64,000 nucleotides of DNA, taken from assembly GCA_041685505.1 (NCBI GenBank), contig JAWLFQ010000004.1, positions 1 to 64,000 on the forward strand, given 5' to 3'. The DNA comes from T1Sed10-7 sp041685505 (lineage in GTDB: Bacteria; Actinomycetota; Nitriliruptoria; Nitriliruptorales; Nitriliruptoraceae). Every line of letters starts with the position of its first letter. The first letter of the stretch is position 1. Position numbers and translations under genes: made by a program. The notes below the pieces were generated by a model. It was not told the origin of the DNA, searched no databases, and was given only the letters and a program-made list of their open reading frames with translations. Positions 1 through 8,011 of the stretch are shown here, one piece after another.

Positions 1-441
1 CACGAGGTGGAGCGCCAGCACCTCCTCGTTGTCGGCCAACTCCGACTCGGCCCGTGCCAGCCGCTGCTGGGCCCGTTCATGGGCGGCGATGGCCTCGTCA
101 CGGGCCTGCTCGGCGTCCTCGAGGGCGACCTCGGCGAGCGCCACCTGCCCCTGTGCCGCGACCAGCCGGGCCCGTGCGTCCTCCAGACGCGCGCCGACGG
201 CTGCGAGTTCCTCCTCGGCACCATCCAGCTCGGCCCTGAGCCCCTGGAGCTGACCGGCGACGCCGTCCTGTTCCCGGGCGGTGTCCTCCAGCTCGCGCTC
301 GACCTCATCGCTGGAGCGTTCCTGTGCGTGCCCCGGTCCCGCCGGCGCCACGATGCCGAGCATGGGCGGGAGCAGCGCGACCATGAGCAACGCCGCCAGG
401 GTGCGCCGCCGCAACTGCACGATCCCCTGTGCCTCGGTCAC
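1..441 (-). CDS. Secreted coiled-coil protein, C-terminus beyond window
   Basis: The frame stays open from a GTG at 441 to the window edge (147 codons). The first 45 residues have arginines, then a hydrophobic run rich in Leu, Ala and Met ending near GHAQE, as in a Sec signal peptide. After that the protein is almost pure Glu/Ala/Arg/Leu heptads, a long coiled coil. This is the N-terminal plan of actinobacterial NlpC/P60 or M23 murein hydrolases and of EnvC/FtsX-associated activators, but the catalytic domain is outside the window. An upstream in-frame GTG near 450 is an alternative start, and SD support is weak. Exported coiled coil: fairly sure. Enzymatic role: not visible. Confidence 0.6.
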   Translation of the reverse strand, partial: MTEAQGIVQLRRRTLAALLMVALLPPMLGIVAPAGPGHAQERSSDEVERELEDTAREQDGVAGQLQGLRAELDGAEEELAAVGARLEDARARLVAAQGQVALAEVALEDAEQARDEAIAAHERAQQRLARAESELADNEEVLALHLV

Positions 442-594
442 GCACGCCACCGCATCCGGGTCCTCACGTCACGAGCCCTGTGTACCCCATCGTTGTTGTT
501 GTTGCCAGTGTTGCAAGCTTCGGGCTCTGACACCAGTATCGACCACCGTGCCCACGGCTTTACAGGTGGATGCCCACCGCGCACGCACCGCCGG

Positions 595-1362
595 TCAGCG
601 CAGGGTGGCGTAGCCCCCGTCGATGGGGATCACCGTACCGGTGACGTAGCTGCCCGCCCGCGAGGCCAGGGCGATGGCCATCCCGCCGACATCCTCGAGT
701 CGACCGGCCCGACCCAGGGGGATGCGGGCGGTGACGGCCTCCTCGTCGTCGAACAGGAAGGCGGTCATCCGCGAGGGGAAGAGCCCGGGCGCCAGGGCGT
801 TGACGGTGACGTGGTCGGGCGCCAGCGCCGCCGCGAGGTGGGTACTGAGCTGGTGGACCGCGGCCTTGGACGCGGAGTAGGCGAAGTTGTCGAACATCGG
901 CACCGACGCACCGTCGACCGAACCGATCATCAGCACCCGTGCCGGATCCTCCGCGGTGGCTGCGGCCCGCAACTGGGGCAGCAGCGCCTGGGTGAGCAGG
1001 AAGACCGCCCGCACGTTGAGGTCCATGACCTGGTCGAACCGCTCGGCGGGATAGGCGCCCAGAGGCGCACCCCAGGTCGCGCCGGCGTTGTTGACCAGCA
1101 CGTCGAGGTGGCCGGTCCAGCCCGCGACCTCCGTCGCCAGCGCCGCCACCCCCTCGGGCGTGGACAGGTCGGCCGCCACGCCAGTGCACCTCGCGCCGAG
1201 CTCCGTAGCCAGCACCTCGCAGGCGTCCCCGTCCCGCGAGGCGACCATGACCTCCGCGCCTGCGGCGACGTAGGCGCGGGCGATCATCTCACCGATACCG
1301 CGTGATCCGCCCGTCACCAGGGCGCGCCTGCCTGCCAGGGAGAACCAGGATGCGGTGTCCAC
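595..1362 (-). CDS. SDR-family NAD(P)-dependent oxidoreductase
   Basis: A classical short-chain dehydrogenase of 255 aa. The Rossmann glycine motif TGGSRGIG is at about 17-24, NNAG at 91-94, the catalytic Ser near 148 and YSASK (Tyr162, Lys166) follow, and an APG turn is present. The C-terminal TGTVIPIDGG is typical of RhlG/FabG-like and gluconate 5-dehydrogenase-like members. The GTG start is chosen because GAGG lies about 6 bases upstream and the Rossmann fold begins immediately after it. It is divergent from an AtuA-type gene, with a shared 129-bp intergenic region holding a 9-bp inverted repeat, so co-regulation in acyclic terpenoid or branched-chain metabolism is plausible. The substrate cannot be read from the sequence. 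Confidence 0.9.
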   Translation of the reverse strand: MDTASWFSLAGRRALVTGGSRGIGEMIARAYVAAGAEVMVASRDGDACEVLATELGARCTGVAADLSTPEGVAALATEVAGWTGHLDVLVNNAGATWGAPLGAYPAERFDQVMDLNVRAVFLLTQALLPQLRAAATAEDPARVLMIGSVDGASVPMFDNFAYSASKAAVHQLSTHLAAALAPDHVTVNALAPGLFPSRMTAFLFDDEEAVTARIPLGRAGRLEDVGGMAIALASRAGSYVTGTVIPIDGGYATLR

Positions 1363-1407
1363 GCTCGACCTCGTCGCTCTCTGGACCGCGACGCGAGCGG
1401 CCCGCGG

Positions 1408-1436
1408 ACGGAACGGCGACACGATATCCGTTCCGT
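1408..1436. promoter_or_regulatory. Candidate operator, 9-bp inverted repeat
   Basis: ACGGAACGG (1408-1416) and its exact reverse complement CCGTTCCGT (1428-1436) are separated by 11 bp between the divergent SDR and AtuA-type genes. The size and spacing fit a TetR- or GntR-type dimer site. No regulator gene adjoins it, so the cognate protein is unknown. Confidence 0.5.
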
Positions 1437-1491
1437 GCCCGCTACGGTCCCCACGGTCGATGGCATGCGACGATCGCGGTGGGAGGCGGAG

Positions 1492-3294
1492 ATGGCCGGC
1501 AGCATCCAGGACGCGGCACCCCTGCTGGTGGGCAACGGCTCGGGGTTCTATGGCGACCGCTTCGAGGCGATGCGCGAGTTGGTCGACGGCGGCCCGCTGG
1601 ACGTGCTGACCGGGGACTACCTCGCCGAACTGACCATGCTGATCCTGTGGCGCACGCGGCAGAAGGACCCCGACGCCGGCTACGCACGTTCCTTCCTGCG
1701 CCAGGCCCGGGAGCTGCTGGTGCCCTGTCTCGATCGCGGGGTGCGGATCGTGGTCAACGCCGGCGGGCTCAACCCCCGGGGTCTGGCACGGGCCCTGCAC
1801 GAGCTGGCAGGCGAGCTCGACCGGCACCCGCGGATCGCCACCGTCGCCGGCGACGACCTGCTGCCCCGGCTCGAGGAGCTCACCGCGGCGGGCCGGGCGC
1901 CCGTCCACGCCGCGGACCACCGTCCGCTGGCGGCGCTGTCCACCCCACCGATCACGGCCAACGCCTACCTCGGCGCCCGCGGTATCGCACGGGCACTGGC
2001 CGCCGACGCCGAGGTGGTGGTCACCGGCCGGGTCACCGACGCGAGCCTGACCGTGGGACCCGCCCTGTGGCGGTTCGGGTGGCACGAGCACGACCACGAC
2101 CGCATCGCCGGCGCCATGGTCGCGGGTCACGTGATCGAGTGCGGAGCCCAGGCCACGGGGGGCAACTACCCCTTCTTCACCGAGGTACCCGGCCTCGACC
2201 ACGTCGGCTTCCCCATCGCGGAGCTGGCCGCCGATGGCAGCGCGGTGATCACCAAGCATCCCGGCACCGGTGGCCTGGTCAGCATCGGCACCGTGACCGC
2301 CCAGCTGCTCTACGAGGTGGAGGGGCCCCGCTACCTCGGTCCCGACGCCGTGGCGCGGCTCGACAGCGTGCGGCTGGCCGAGGAGGGCCCCGACCGGGTC
2401 CGCATCAGCGGGGTGGTCGGTGAGCCGCCGCCGCCCACGCGCAAGGTGGCGGTCAACACCCTCGGCGGGTTCCGCAACCGCGCCACCTTCCTGCTGACGG
2501 GCCTGGACATCGAGGAGAAGGCCGCGTTGGTGCAGCGCCAGCTCGCCCGCCGCGTCGACCTGGCCGCCATCGACCGCGTCCACGTCGAGCTCGTGCGCAG
2601 CGATCGTCACGACGCGCCCACCAACGCGCAGGCGGTGGCGACGCTGACGGTGACGGTGGAGGATGCGAGCCCCGAGCCGGTCTCGCGCCGTGCCTTCGGC
2701 GATGCGTGCGTCGCCCTCGCCCTGGCCAGCTACCCCGGGTTCACGCTCACCGCGCCGCCGAGCGAGGCCGAGCCCTTCGGGCGGTACTGGCCGGGGCTGG
2801 TGGACGCCGACGCGGTGCCGGAGCAGGTCGTCCTGCCCGATGGCAGCGACCTGCGCCTTCCGCCCCCCGACCCACCACCGACGCCAGCGGCACACGTGGA
2901 GGAGACCGGCGTCCCGGAGCTGCCCGCGGTCCCCGCGGGACCGCGGACCCGCGCTCCCCTGGGACGGCTGGTGGGTGCGCGCTCGGGCGACAAGGGCGGC
3001 GACGCCAACGTGGGTCTGTGGGTCCGTGACCACGCGCAGTTCGGCTGGCTGATCGAGGTCGCGGGGACCCCCGAGGCCGCGCGGGGCCTCCTCCCCGAGG
3101 CGGAGGGACTGGCTCTGGAGGTGCACCTCCTGCCCAACCTCGCTGCGGTCAACATCGTGGTCCGGGGGCTGCTCGGTGAGGGCGTCGCCTCCGCGGTCCG
3201 CCCCGACCCACAGGCCAAGGGGCTCGGCGAGTACCTGCGCAGCCGGCTGGTGGATGTCCCCCGGGCCTGGCTCGCGGGCGGGCACGGATCGTGA
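1492..3294 (+). CDS. atuA: AtuA-family protein (DUF1446), acyclic terpene utilisation
   Basis: A 600-aa member of the AtuA family, whose founding gene belongs to the citronellol/geraniol catabolic cluster of Pseudomonas and whose biochemical role is unsettled. The hallmark N-terminus is clear: GNGSGFYGDRF, then VLTGDYLAELTM and NAGGLNPRG. The last 110 residues form the separate AtuA-like ferredoxin-fold domain (LVGARSGDKGGDANVGLW), often a separate gene elsewhere and fused here. The ATG at 1492 follows GGAGG by 5 bases and puts the conserved motif near the N-terminus; upstream in-frame ATGs at 1435 and 1465 are less supported. The usual atuC/atuF carboxylase partners are not adjacent, so citronellol growth should not be assumed. 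Confidence 0.88.
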   Translation: MAGSIQDAAPLLVGNGSGFYGDRFEAMRELVDGGPLDVLTGDYLAELTMLILWRTRQKDPDAGYARSFLRQARELLVPCLDRGVRIVVNAGGLNPRGLARALHELAGELDRHPRIATVAGDDLLPRLEELTAAGRAPVHAADHRPLAALSTPPITANAYLGARGIARALAADAEVVVTGRVTDASLTVGPALWRFGWHEHDHDRIAGAMVAGHVIECGAQATGGNYPFFTEVPGLDHVGFPIAELAADGSAVITKHPGTGGLVSIGTVTAQLLYEVEGPRYLGPDAVARLDSVRLAEEGPDRVRISGVVGEPPPPTRKVAVNTLGGFRNRATFLLTGLDIEEKAALVQRQLARRVDLAAIDRVHVELVRSDRHDAPTNAQAVATLTVTVEDASPEPVSRRAFGDACVALALASYPGFTLTAPPSEAEPFGRYWPGLVDADAVPEQVVLPDGSDLRLPPPDPPPTPAAHVEETGVPELPAVPAGPRTRAPLGRLVGARSGDKGGDANVGLWVRDHAQFGWLIEVAGTPEAARGLLPEAEGLALEVHLLPNLAAVNIVVRGLLGEGVASAVRPDPQAKGLGEYLRSRLVDVPRAWLAGGHGS

Positions 3295-3298
3295 CGGG

Positions 3299-4258
3299 CT
3301 AGGGGGCCTCGCTGGAGGCGGCCCGGTAGCGGGTGCGTTCACCCGAGCCGGTCCTGAGGACGTCACCGCGCGAGAACAGCTCGTCCAGGGCCGTGGCGAC
3401 GGCGGCGGCATCGCGGCCGATCGCGTCGGCCAGCGACGCCGCGGTCGCCACCTTCTGGGCCCGCAGCTCGGCCAGCAGCGCCTCCTCGTCCGCGGCGGCA
3501 GCACCGTGCCCCGCCGCCAGCCGCCACGCGGCCGCAGCGCTGCGTTCGACCAGCTGCAGCAGCGGCTCCGGATCCTCGACCCCGGGCGGCTCGCCGAGCT
3601 GGCGCAGCAGCGCCGAGGGATCCTCCACCGGCGTGGGGTGCAGCGTGATGGCGTCCAGATCCCCGCGGGCGCGGAAGTGGTCCCCGGAGGCGTCGATGGT
3701 GGCCTCGTCACCCGCCGGAAGGGCCTCCCCGCGTCGCAGCGCGGCCAGCAGCTCCTCGGGCGCGCGTCCTGCCAGCCGCAGCAGCAGTGCCGGGTCACGG
3801 TCGATCTGTACCCCGGTGAGCGTGTGGACCGCCGCGGCGTGACGGCACCAGGCCACACGCTCCGGGCAGGAACAGCTCGGCTGCAGCTGGTCCAGGGAGG
3901 GCAGCAGATCGATGCCGACATCCGCGAGGGCCGCGACGAGCTCGGTGGTGACGGTCCGCTCCAGCAGGGCGGCCAGGGGGCGCAGGGTCGTCGACAGGCT
4001 CGCGACGGCACGATCCCAGCGCGCGTCGTCAGCGACCGGCCACCCGATCACGACCCGGTAGGGGCTGACCCGGTCCTCGGCCACGGTGGCCATGACCTCC
4101 CCCGGACGCAGGAGCAACTCCTCGACCGCACCCCGTCGCGCCAGGGCCTGGCCCCGTTGGACACGTCGCTGGGCGCCCGCTCCGGCCGCCGCGAGCAGGT
4201 CGACGACCCGTTCGCCCCACCAGTGCCGCACCTCGGTGCTGACCGCTGCGCCGTTCAT
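3299..4258 (-). CDS. SWIM zinc-finger protein, partner of SNF2 helicase
   Basis: 319 aa with a SWIM signature CxCxnCxH (CSCPERVAWCRHAAAV) near residue 130, in the usual arrangement where a short Cys-x-Cys is followed by Cys-x-His. SWIM domains bind nucleic acid or protein and are linked to recombination and SNF2-type ATPases. The N-terminus (WWGERVVDLL) matches the bacterial SWIM proteins paired with helicases. Its ATG overlaps the helicase stop as ATGA (4255-4258), so the two are probably translationally coupled and act together. The same pairing is known in mycobacteria, where Rv2102 follows helZ. The C-terminal half contains winged-helix-like repeats of moderate complexity. Function unproven. 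Confidence 0.85.
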   Translation of the reverse strand: MNGAAVSTEVRHWWGERVVDLLAAAGAGAQRRVQRGQALARRGAVEELLLRPGEVMATVAEDRVSPYRVVIGWPVADDARWDRAVASLSTTLRPLAALLERTVTTELVAALADVGIDLLPSLDQLQPSCSCPERVAWCRHAAAVHTLTGVQIDRDPALLLRLAGRAPEELLAALRRGEALPAGDEATIDASGDHFRARGDLDAITLHPTPVEDPSALLRQLGEPPGVEDPEPLLQLVERSAAAAWRLAAGHGAAAADEEALLAELRAQKVATAASLADAIGRDAAAVATALDELFSRGDVLRTGSGERTRYRAASSEAP

Positions 4259-7200
4259 CCGGCACCTCCCGGCAGCGCCACCAGACGGGGACGCCCCTCT
4301 CGCCCGCCGTCGGGCGGTGAGCCGTCCATCTCGCCGTCGTCGAGGCCGTCGACGTCGTCGAGGTGGTCCGACGACAGTGCCACCAGCTCACGCAGTTCGT
4401 CATCCCCGAGCTCGGTCACCCACGCCTCGCCGCTGCCCACCACGGCGTCGGCCAGGGCACGCTTGCGCTCCAGGAGGGCGGCGATCCGCTCCTCCAGGGT
4501 CCCGGCGGTGACCAGACGGTGCACCGTGACGGCTTCGGTCTGACCGATGCGGTGCGCCCGGTCGGTCGCCTGGTCCTCCACGGCGGGGTTCCACCAGCGG
4601 TCGTAGTGCACCACGTGGCTGGCGCGGGTCAGGTTCAGCCCGGTTCCACCGGCACGCAGCGATACCAGCAGGATCGGCGGCGCTTGCGGGTCGGTCTGGA
4701 AGCGGTGGACGAGCTCGTCACGAGCGGTCAGCGAGACCCCACCGTGCAGGAAGGGGACCTCCGGCAGGCCGAGACGTTCCGAGAGGTGGGTGGCGAGCAG
4801 CTCGCCCATCTCCCGGAACTGGGTGAACACCAGGGCACGTTCCCCGGCGTCGACGACCTCACCGAGGATCTCGGTCGCCCGCGCCAGCTTGCCGCTGCGT
4901 CCCGGCAGGGCGCCGTCGTCGCGCAGGTACTGGCGGGGGTGGTTGCAGATCTGCTTCAGCGCGGTCAGCAGGGCGAGGATGCGTCCACGCCGTTCGAAGG
5001 CGGTGCCCCCGAGCCCATCGGCCCCGAAGGCACGTTCGACCGTGGCCTGGTAGACCGAGGCCTGCTCGCGGGTCAGGGAACACGAGACCGTGACCTCCTG
5101 CTTCGGCGGCAGGTCCACGGCGACCTCGGGATCGTCCTTGCGGCGCCGGAGCACGAAGGGCGCGATCAACCGCCGCAGGCGTGCGGCCGTGGCCTCGTCA
5201 TGCCAGCGCTCGACGGGAACGGCGAACCGCTCGTTGAAGGCCCGCTGGCTGCCGAGGAGACCGGGGTTGGTCACATCGACGATCGACCACAGTTCGGACA
5301 GCCGGTTCTCCAGGGGCGTACCGGTCATCGCGACCCGGGTCCTCGCGCTGATGGAGCGCGCCGCCCGAGCGCCCTTGGAGGCGGGGTTCTTGATCTGCTG
5401 GGCCTCGTCGAGCACGACCACGTCCCAGTCGACATCCTCGAGCATCCCGATGTCGCGGCGGAGCAGGGCGTAGGAGGTCACCGCCACGCTGCCGGGGGCG
5501 AAGGCCCGCGAGGTGACGGGACGCTGGGTCCCGTGATGACGGATCACGGTGACCTCGGGTGCGAACCGGGAGATCTCCCGCTCCCAGTTGCCGACCACCG
5601 AGGTGGGGCAGACGACCAGGTGCGGCCGGTCCTGAGGGCGCGAGGTCAGCAGCGCGATGGCCTGCAGGGTCTTGCCGAGGCCCATCTGATCGGCCAGGAC
5701 GCCGCCCATGCCCATCTCGGCGAGCCGCTGGAGCCAGGCGACACCGCGCTCCTGGTAGGGGCGCAACTGCCCGTCGATCCCCACGATCCGGGCCGCGGTG
5801 GGAGCGTCGGCGTGGCGCAGACGTTCGACCAGGTCGGCCACGGCGCCGTCGGCGACCGCCTCCACGGCCCCGAGCCCCTCGAGGTGGTGCTGTCCCGACA
5901 GCGCCGCCGCCAGCGCCTCGGTCAGCTCCAGGGAGGCGGACCGGCCTGCCAACGCGGCGATCCGATCGGCGTCGCTGTGATCGACGTGCACCCAGCGACC
6001 GCGCCAGCGCACCAGGGGGGCCTGGGCACCGACCAGTTGGGCGAACTCCTCGGGGCTGAGCACGTCGTCACCGAGGGCGACCTCGTAGGACAGGTCGGTC
6101 AGGGCGGCAGCCGTGAGGCCATCATCGACCCCGGTCCGCAGCGCGGTCGGCGCCGAGCTCCCGATCCGCACCCGCAGGCGCAACCGGCGGCTGGAGGCCT
6201 CCGCGAGCTCGCTCGGGACCGAGACGACGACCCCCGCGGCGGTCAGGGCCTCGCGCGCGTCGCCGAGCAGCGCTGCGACCTCCCCCGGGGTGAGCTCGAC
6301 CGCGGTGGGGGCGCGCTCGTCGAGGGCACGGTCCAGGGGCGGGTAGAGCCGGGCCGCTGCCGCCAGTCCACGGACCAGCGTGGCCTCTGGATCGTCCAGA
6401 TGGCGCCCGCCGAGCTCCAACCGACCTCCGCCACGCGCCCACACCTGCGCAGCCGTGAGCTGCTGTCCGACATCGGCGCTGGCCGCCAGCGCCAGGTCGA
6501 GCTGCCAGGGGCGTTCAGGGGTGGCCGGGACCGGGGTGTCGCCGCTGCCGTCGTCATCCTCCCCGGCGGTCGCCGGCGGGCGCAGGCGCAGCGCGAGACG
6601 CGCCGCGGAGCGGCGTGGCCCACCGAGCACCGGCGCCGACCAGTCGGACACGTCGCTGACGACGTCCTCGGCCGGCACCCGTAGGTGGGTGATGGTCGGA
6701 TCGATGCCGGACAGGGCGGCCGCCCACATCTGCGCCCACGGCTGCCGTGGTCCGCGCCGGCGCGGGTCCAGTTCCGGGCGCCGCCCCTCCCGTGCGAGGG
6801 CGTCGGCGACGGCGTCGAGGAAGCTGGACAGCAACTCGGTGGCCGTGATCGGCGCGCCGCTCGGCGCCCGCACCGCGTGGGCCGCGCGCGGCATCGCACC
6901 GGCCAGCGACGCGGGTCGGTCATCCGCCCCCGCGACCGCCCGCCACGCAGCCCGGATCTCCCCCGGGGTGTCGGTCAGGTCGACCACCGGCAGCAGACGT
7001 CCTGCGGCGACCAGCTCGAGCGCCAGCTTCGCCGCCACGCTCCAGGCCAGTACCGCGTCGCTGGGCCGCGCCCAGGCGGGGTGGTCACCGCCCGGTGGCA
7101 TCGCGGCGAGCACGCGCACGGTGGGCAGGATCGGCAGACGCCGCGCGGGCAGATCGATGGCGTCGATGCGCGCGTCCCGCACGTCGAAGGACGGAAGGAC

Positions 7201-7371
7201 CGCTTCCTCACCGGCCGGCAGACCGATGGCGGCAGCCGCGCTCGGCAGGTCCAGTGGCGCGTCGGCGGACCCATGTCGAGCGCTCACCGCACAGGAGTCC
7301 CACAGAGCGAACGTTCCACCCGCAGGGGCAGGTCCGCCCGGGACGAACGTCAGCTGGGCACGGCCGGACAC
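4255..7371 (-). CDS. helZ: SNF2-family DEAD/DEAH-box helicase, HelZ-like
   Basis: A 1038-aa SNF2 ATPase. The first 500 residues are the bacterial SNF2-associated region (DUF3670-like). The core follows: Walker A in DQMGLGKT near 565, DEAQ at about 655 and MTGTPLEN, then the C-terminal helicase lobe with a VFTQFREM-type motif and the Arg-finger region ATDRAHRIGQ. It should use ATP to move along or remodel nucleic acid or nucleoprotein in the cytoplasm. The GTG start at 7371 has GGAGG 5 bases upstream; an in-frame extension reaching 8154 crosses other genes and is rejected. Length and SWIM partner match M. tuberculosis HelZ (about 1000 aa). Symbol given by that resemblance. Confidence 0.9.
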   Translation of the reverse strand: MSGRAQLTFVPGGPAPAGGTFALWDSCAVSARHGSADAPLDLPSAAAAIGLPAGEEAVLPSFDVRDARIDAIDLPARRLPILPTVRVLAAMPPGGDHPAWARPSDAVLAWSVAAKLALELVAAGRLLPVVDLTDTPGEIRAAWRAVAGADDRPASLAGAMPRAAHAVRAPSGAPITATELLSSFLDAVADALAREGRRPELDPRRRGPRQPWAQMWAAALSGIDPTITHLRVPAEDVVSDVSDWSAPVLGGPRRSAARLALRLRPPATAGEDDDGSGDTPVPATPERPWQLDLALAASADVGQQLTAAQVWARGGGRLELGGRHLDDPEATLVRGLAAAARLYPPLDRALDERAPTAVELTPGEVAALLGDAREALTAAGVVVSVPSELAEASSRRLRLRVRIGSSAPTALRTGVDDGLTAAALTDLSYEVALGDDVLSPEEFAQLVGAQAPLVRWRGRWVHVDHSDADRIAALAGRSASLELTEALAAALSGQHHLEGLGAVEAVADGAVADLVERLRHADAPTAARIVGIDGQLRPYQERGVAWLQRLAEMGMGGVLADQMGLGKTLQAIALLTSRPQDRPHLVVCPTSVVGNWEREISRFAPEVTVIRHHGTQRPVTSRAFAPGSVAVTSYALLRRDIGMLEDVDWDVVVLDEAQQIKNPASKGARAARSISARTRVAMTGTPLENRLSELWSIVDVTNPGLLGSQRAFNERFAVPVERWHDEATAARLRRLIAPFVLRRRKDDPEVAVDLPPKQEVTVSCSLTREQASVYQATVERAFGADGLGGTAFERRGRILALLTALKQICNHPRQYLRDDGALPGRSGKLARATEILGEVVDAGERALVFTQFREMGELLATHLSERLGLPEVPFLHGGVSLTARDELVHRFQTDPQAPPILLVSLRAGGTGLNLTRASHVVHYDRWWNPAVEDQATDRAHRIGQTEAVTVHRLVTAGTLEERIAALLERKRALADAVVGSGEAWVTELGDDELRELVALSSDHLDDVDGLDDGEMDGSPPDGGREGRPRLVALPGGAG

Positions 7372-7662
7372 GCGACCTCCACCTCGGGAGCGGGAGAACA
7401 GGCAGAGCCTAGGGGTTCGGGCCCGTTGCGCCCCACGGGCGGGTCGACCTCCACGCCCTGCGTCGAGGTACCGCAGGTCATGGACACCGAGGACCCGCCG
7501 GGTGCATCCTGGGAGGCAGTGGTATCGAACCATCCCCGCGGCCGACAGGAGACAGAGGCGACAGCCCGCTCCACACCGACCGCGAGCACCCGCTCCCACC
7601 GCATCTGCCGACCAGCAGGCGGCACCGCCCCCTCCCCCGCTCCCACCCCCCCGGAGGCGACC

Positions 7663-7929
7663 GTGACCGAGACCACGCACGCGACCGACACCGCGGTGGC
7701 CGAGCCGACCTCGACCACCGAGCGCGCCATCGCCTGGCTCCGCGAGGAGTTCCCGGGCTGGACCATCGACCTCGACGAGACCGCGACGTGGGAGGGCGAC
7801 CTGCGCCCGCTGTGGATCGCGCGACGTGATGGGCACCACCCGCAGGCGGAGCTGTCCGCAGCCAAGCTGCACAGCCGTCTCAGCGACTACCTGCAGCGCG
7901 AGCAGCGTCGCCAGGCGTTCTCCAACTGA
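7663..7929 (+). CDS. Small conserved-looking hypothetical protein
   Basis: 88 aa. The first 25 residues are Thr/Ala-rich and probably disordered. A compact domain follows (ERAIAWLREEFPGWTIDL, then LWIARRDGHHPQAELSAAKLHSRL) containing two helices and a short beta segment. The GTG start follows GGAGG (7653-7657) by 5 bases. It resembles small actinobacterial proteins with a WxI-D-x-D turn, but I cannot name a family. It lies in a 640-bp interval between the helicase and MarP genes and is followed by a strong hairpin, so it is probably monocistronic. The codon pattern (G/C third positions) supports coding. Confidence 0.65.
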   Translation: MTETTHATDTAVAEPTSTTERAIAWLREEFPGWTIDLDETATWEGDLRPLWIARRDGHHPQAELSAAKLHSRLSDYLQREQRRQAFSN

Positions 7930-7959
7930 CGCGAGGGCGCACGACCCACACCGACATCC

Positions 7960-7990
7960 CACGGCCCGGCTGCGCTGCAGCCGGGCCGTG
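7960..7990 (+). terminator. Strong GC hairpin, probable terminator
   Basis: A perfect 14-bp stem (CACGGCCCGGCTGC and its complement) closes a 3-base GCT loop. It sits 30 bases after the small gene ending at 7929 and 21 bases before MarP. There is no U-tract, which is common in high-GC actinobacteria. It could also attenuate read-through into the protease gene. Confidence 0.7.
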
Positions 7991-8011
7991 TGCTGAGGAA
8001 GCAGCGAGCAC

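Noticed and set aside
485..510. GTTGTTGTTG microsatellite
   Set aside because: Only three or four GTT units upstream of the first gene; too short to call a functional repeat.
595..4011. A 1138-codon open minus-strand frame covering AtuA and SWIM regions
   Set aside because: Only its last 255 codons show protein-family features (SDR). The rest is a GC-rich antisense shadow of atuA and part of the SWIM gene, common at this GC content.
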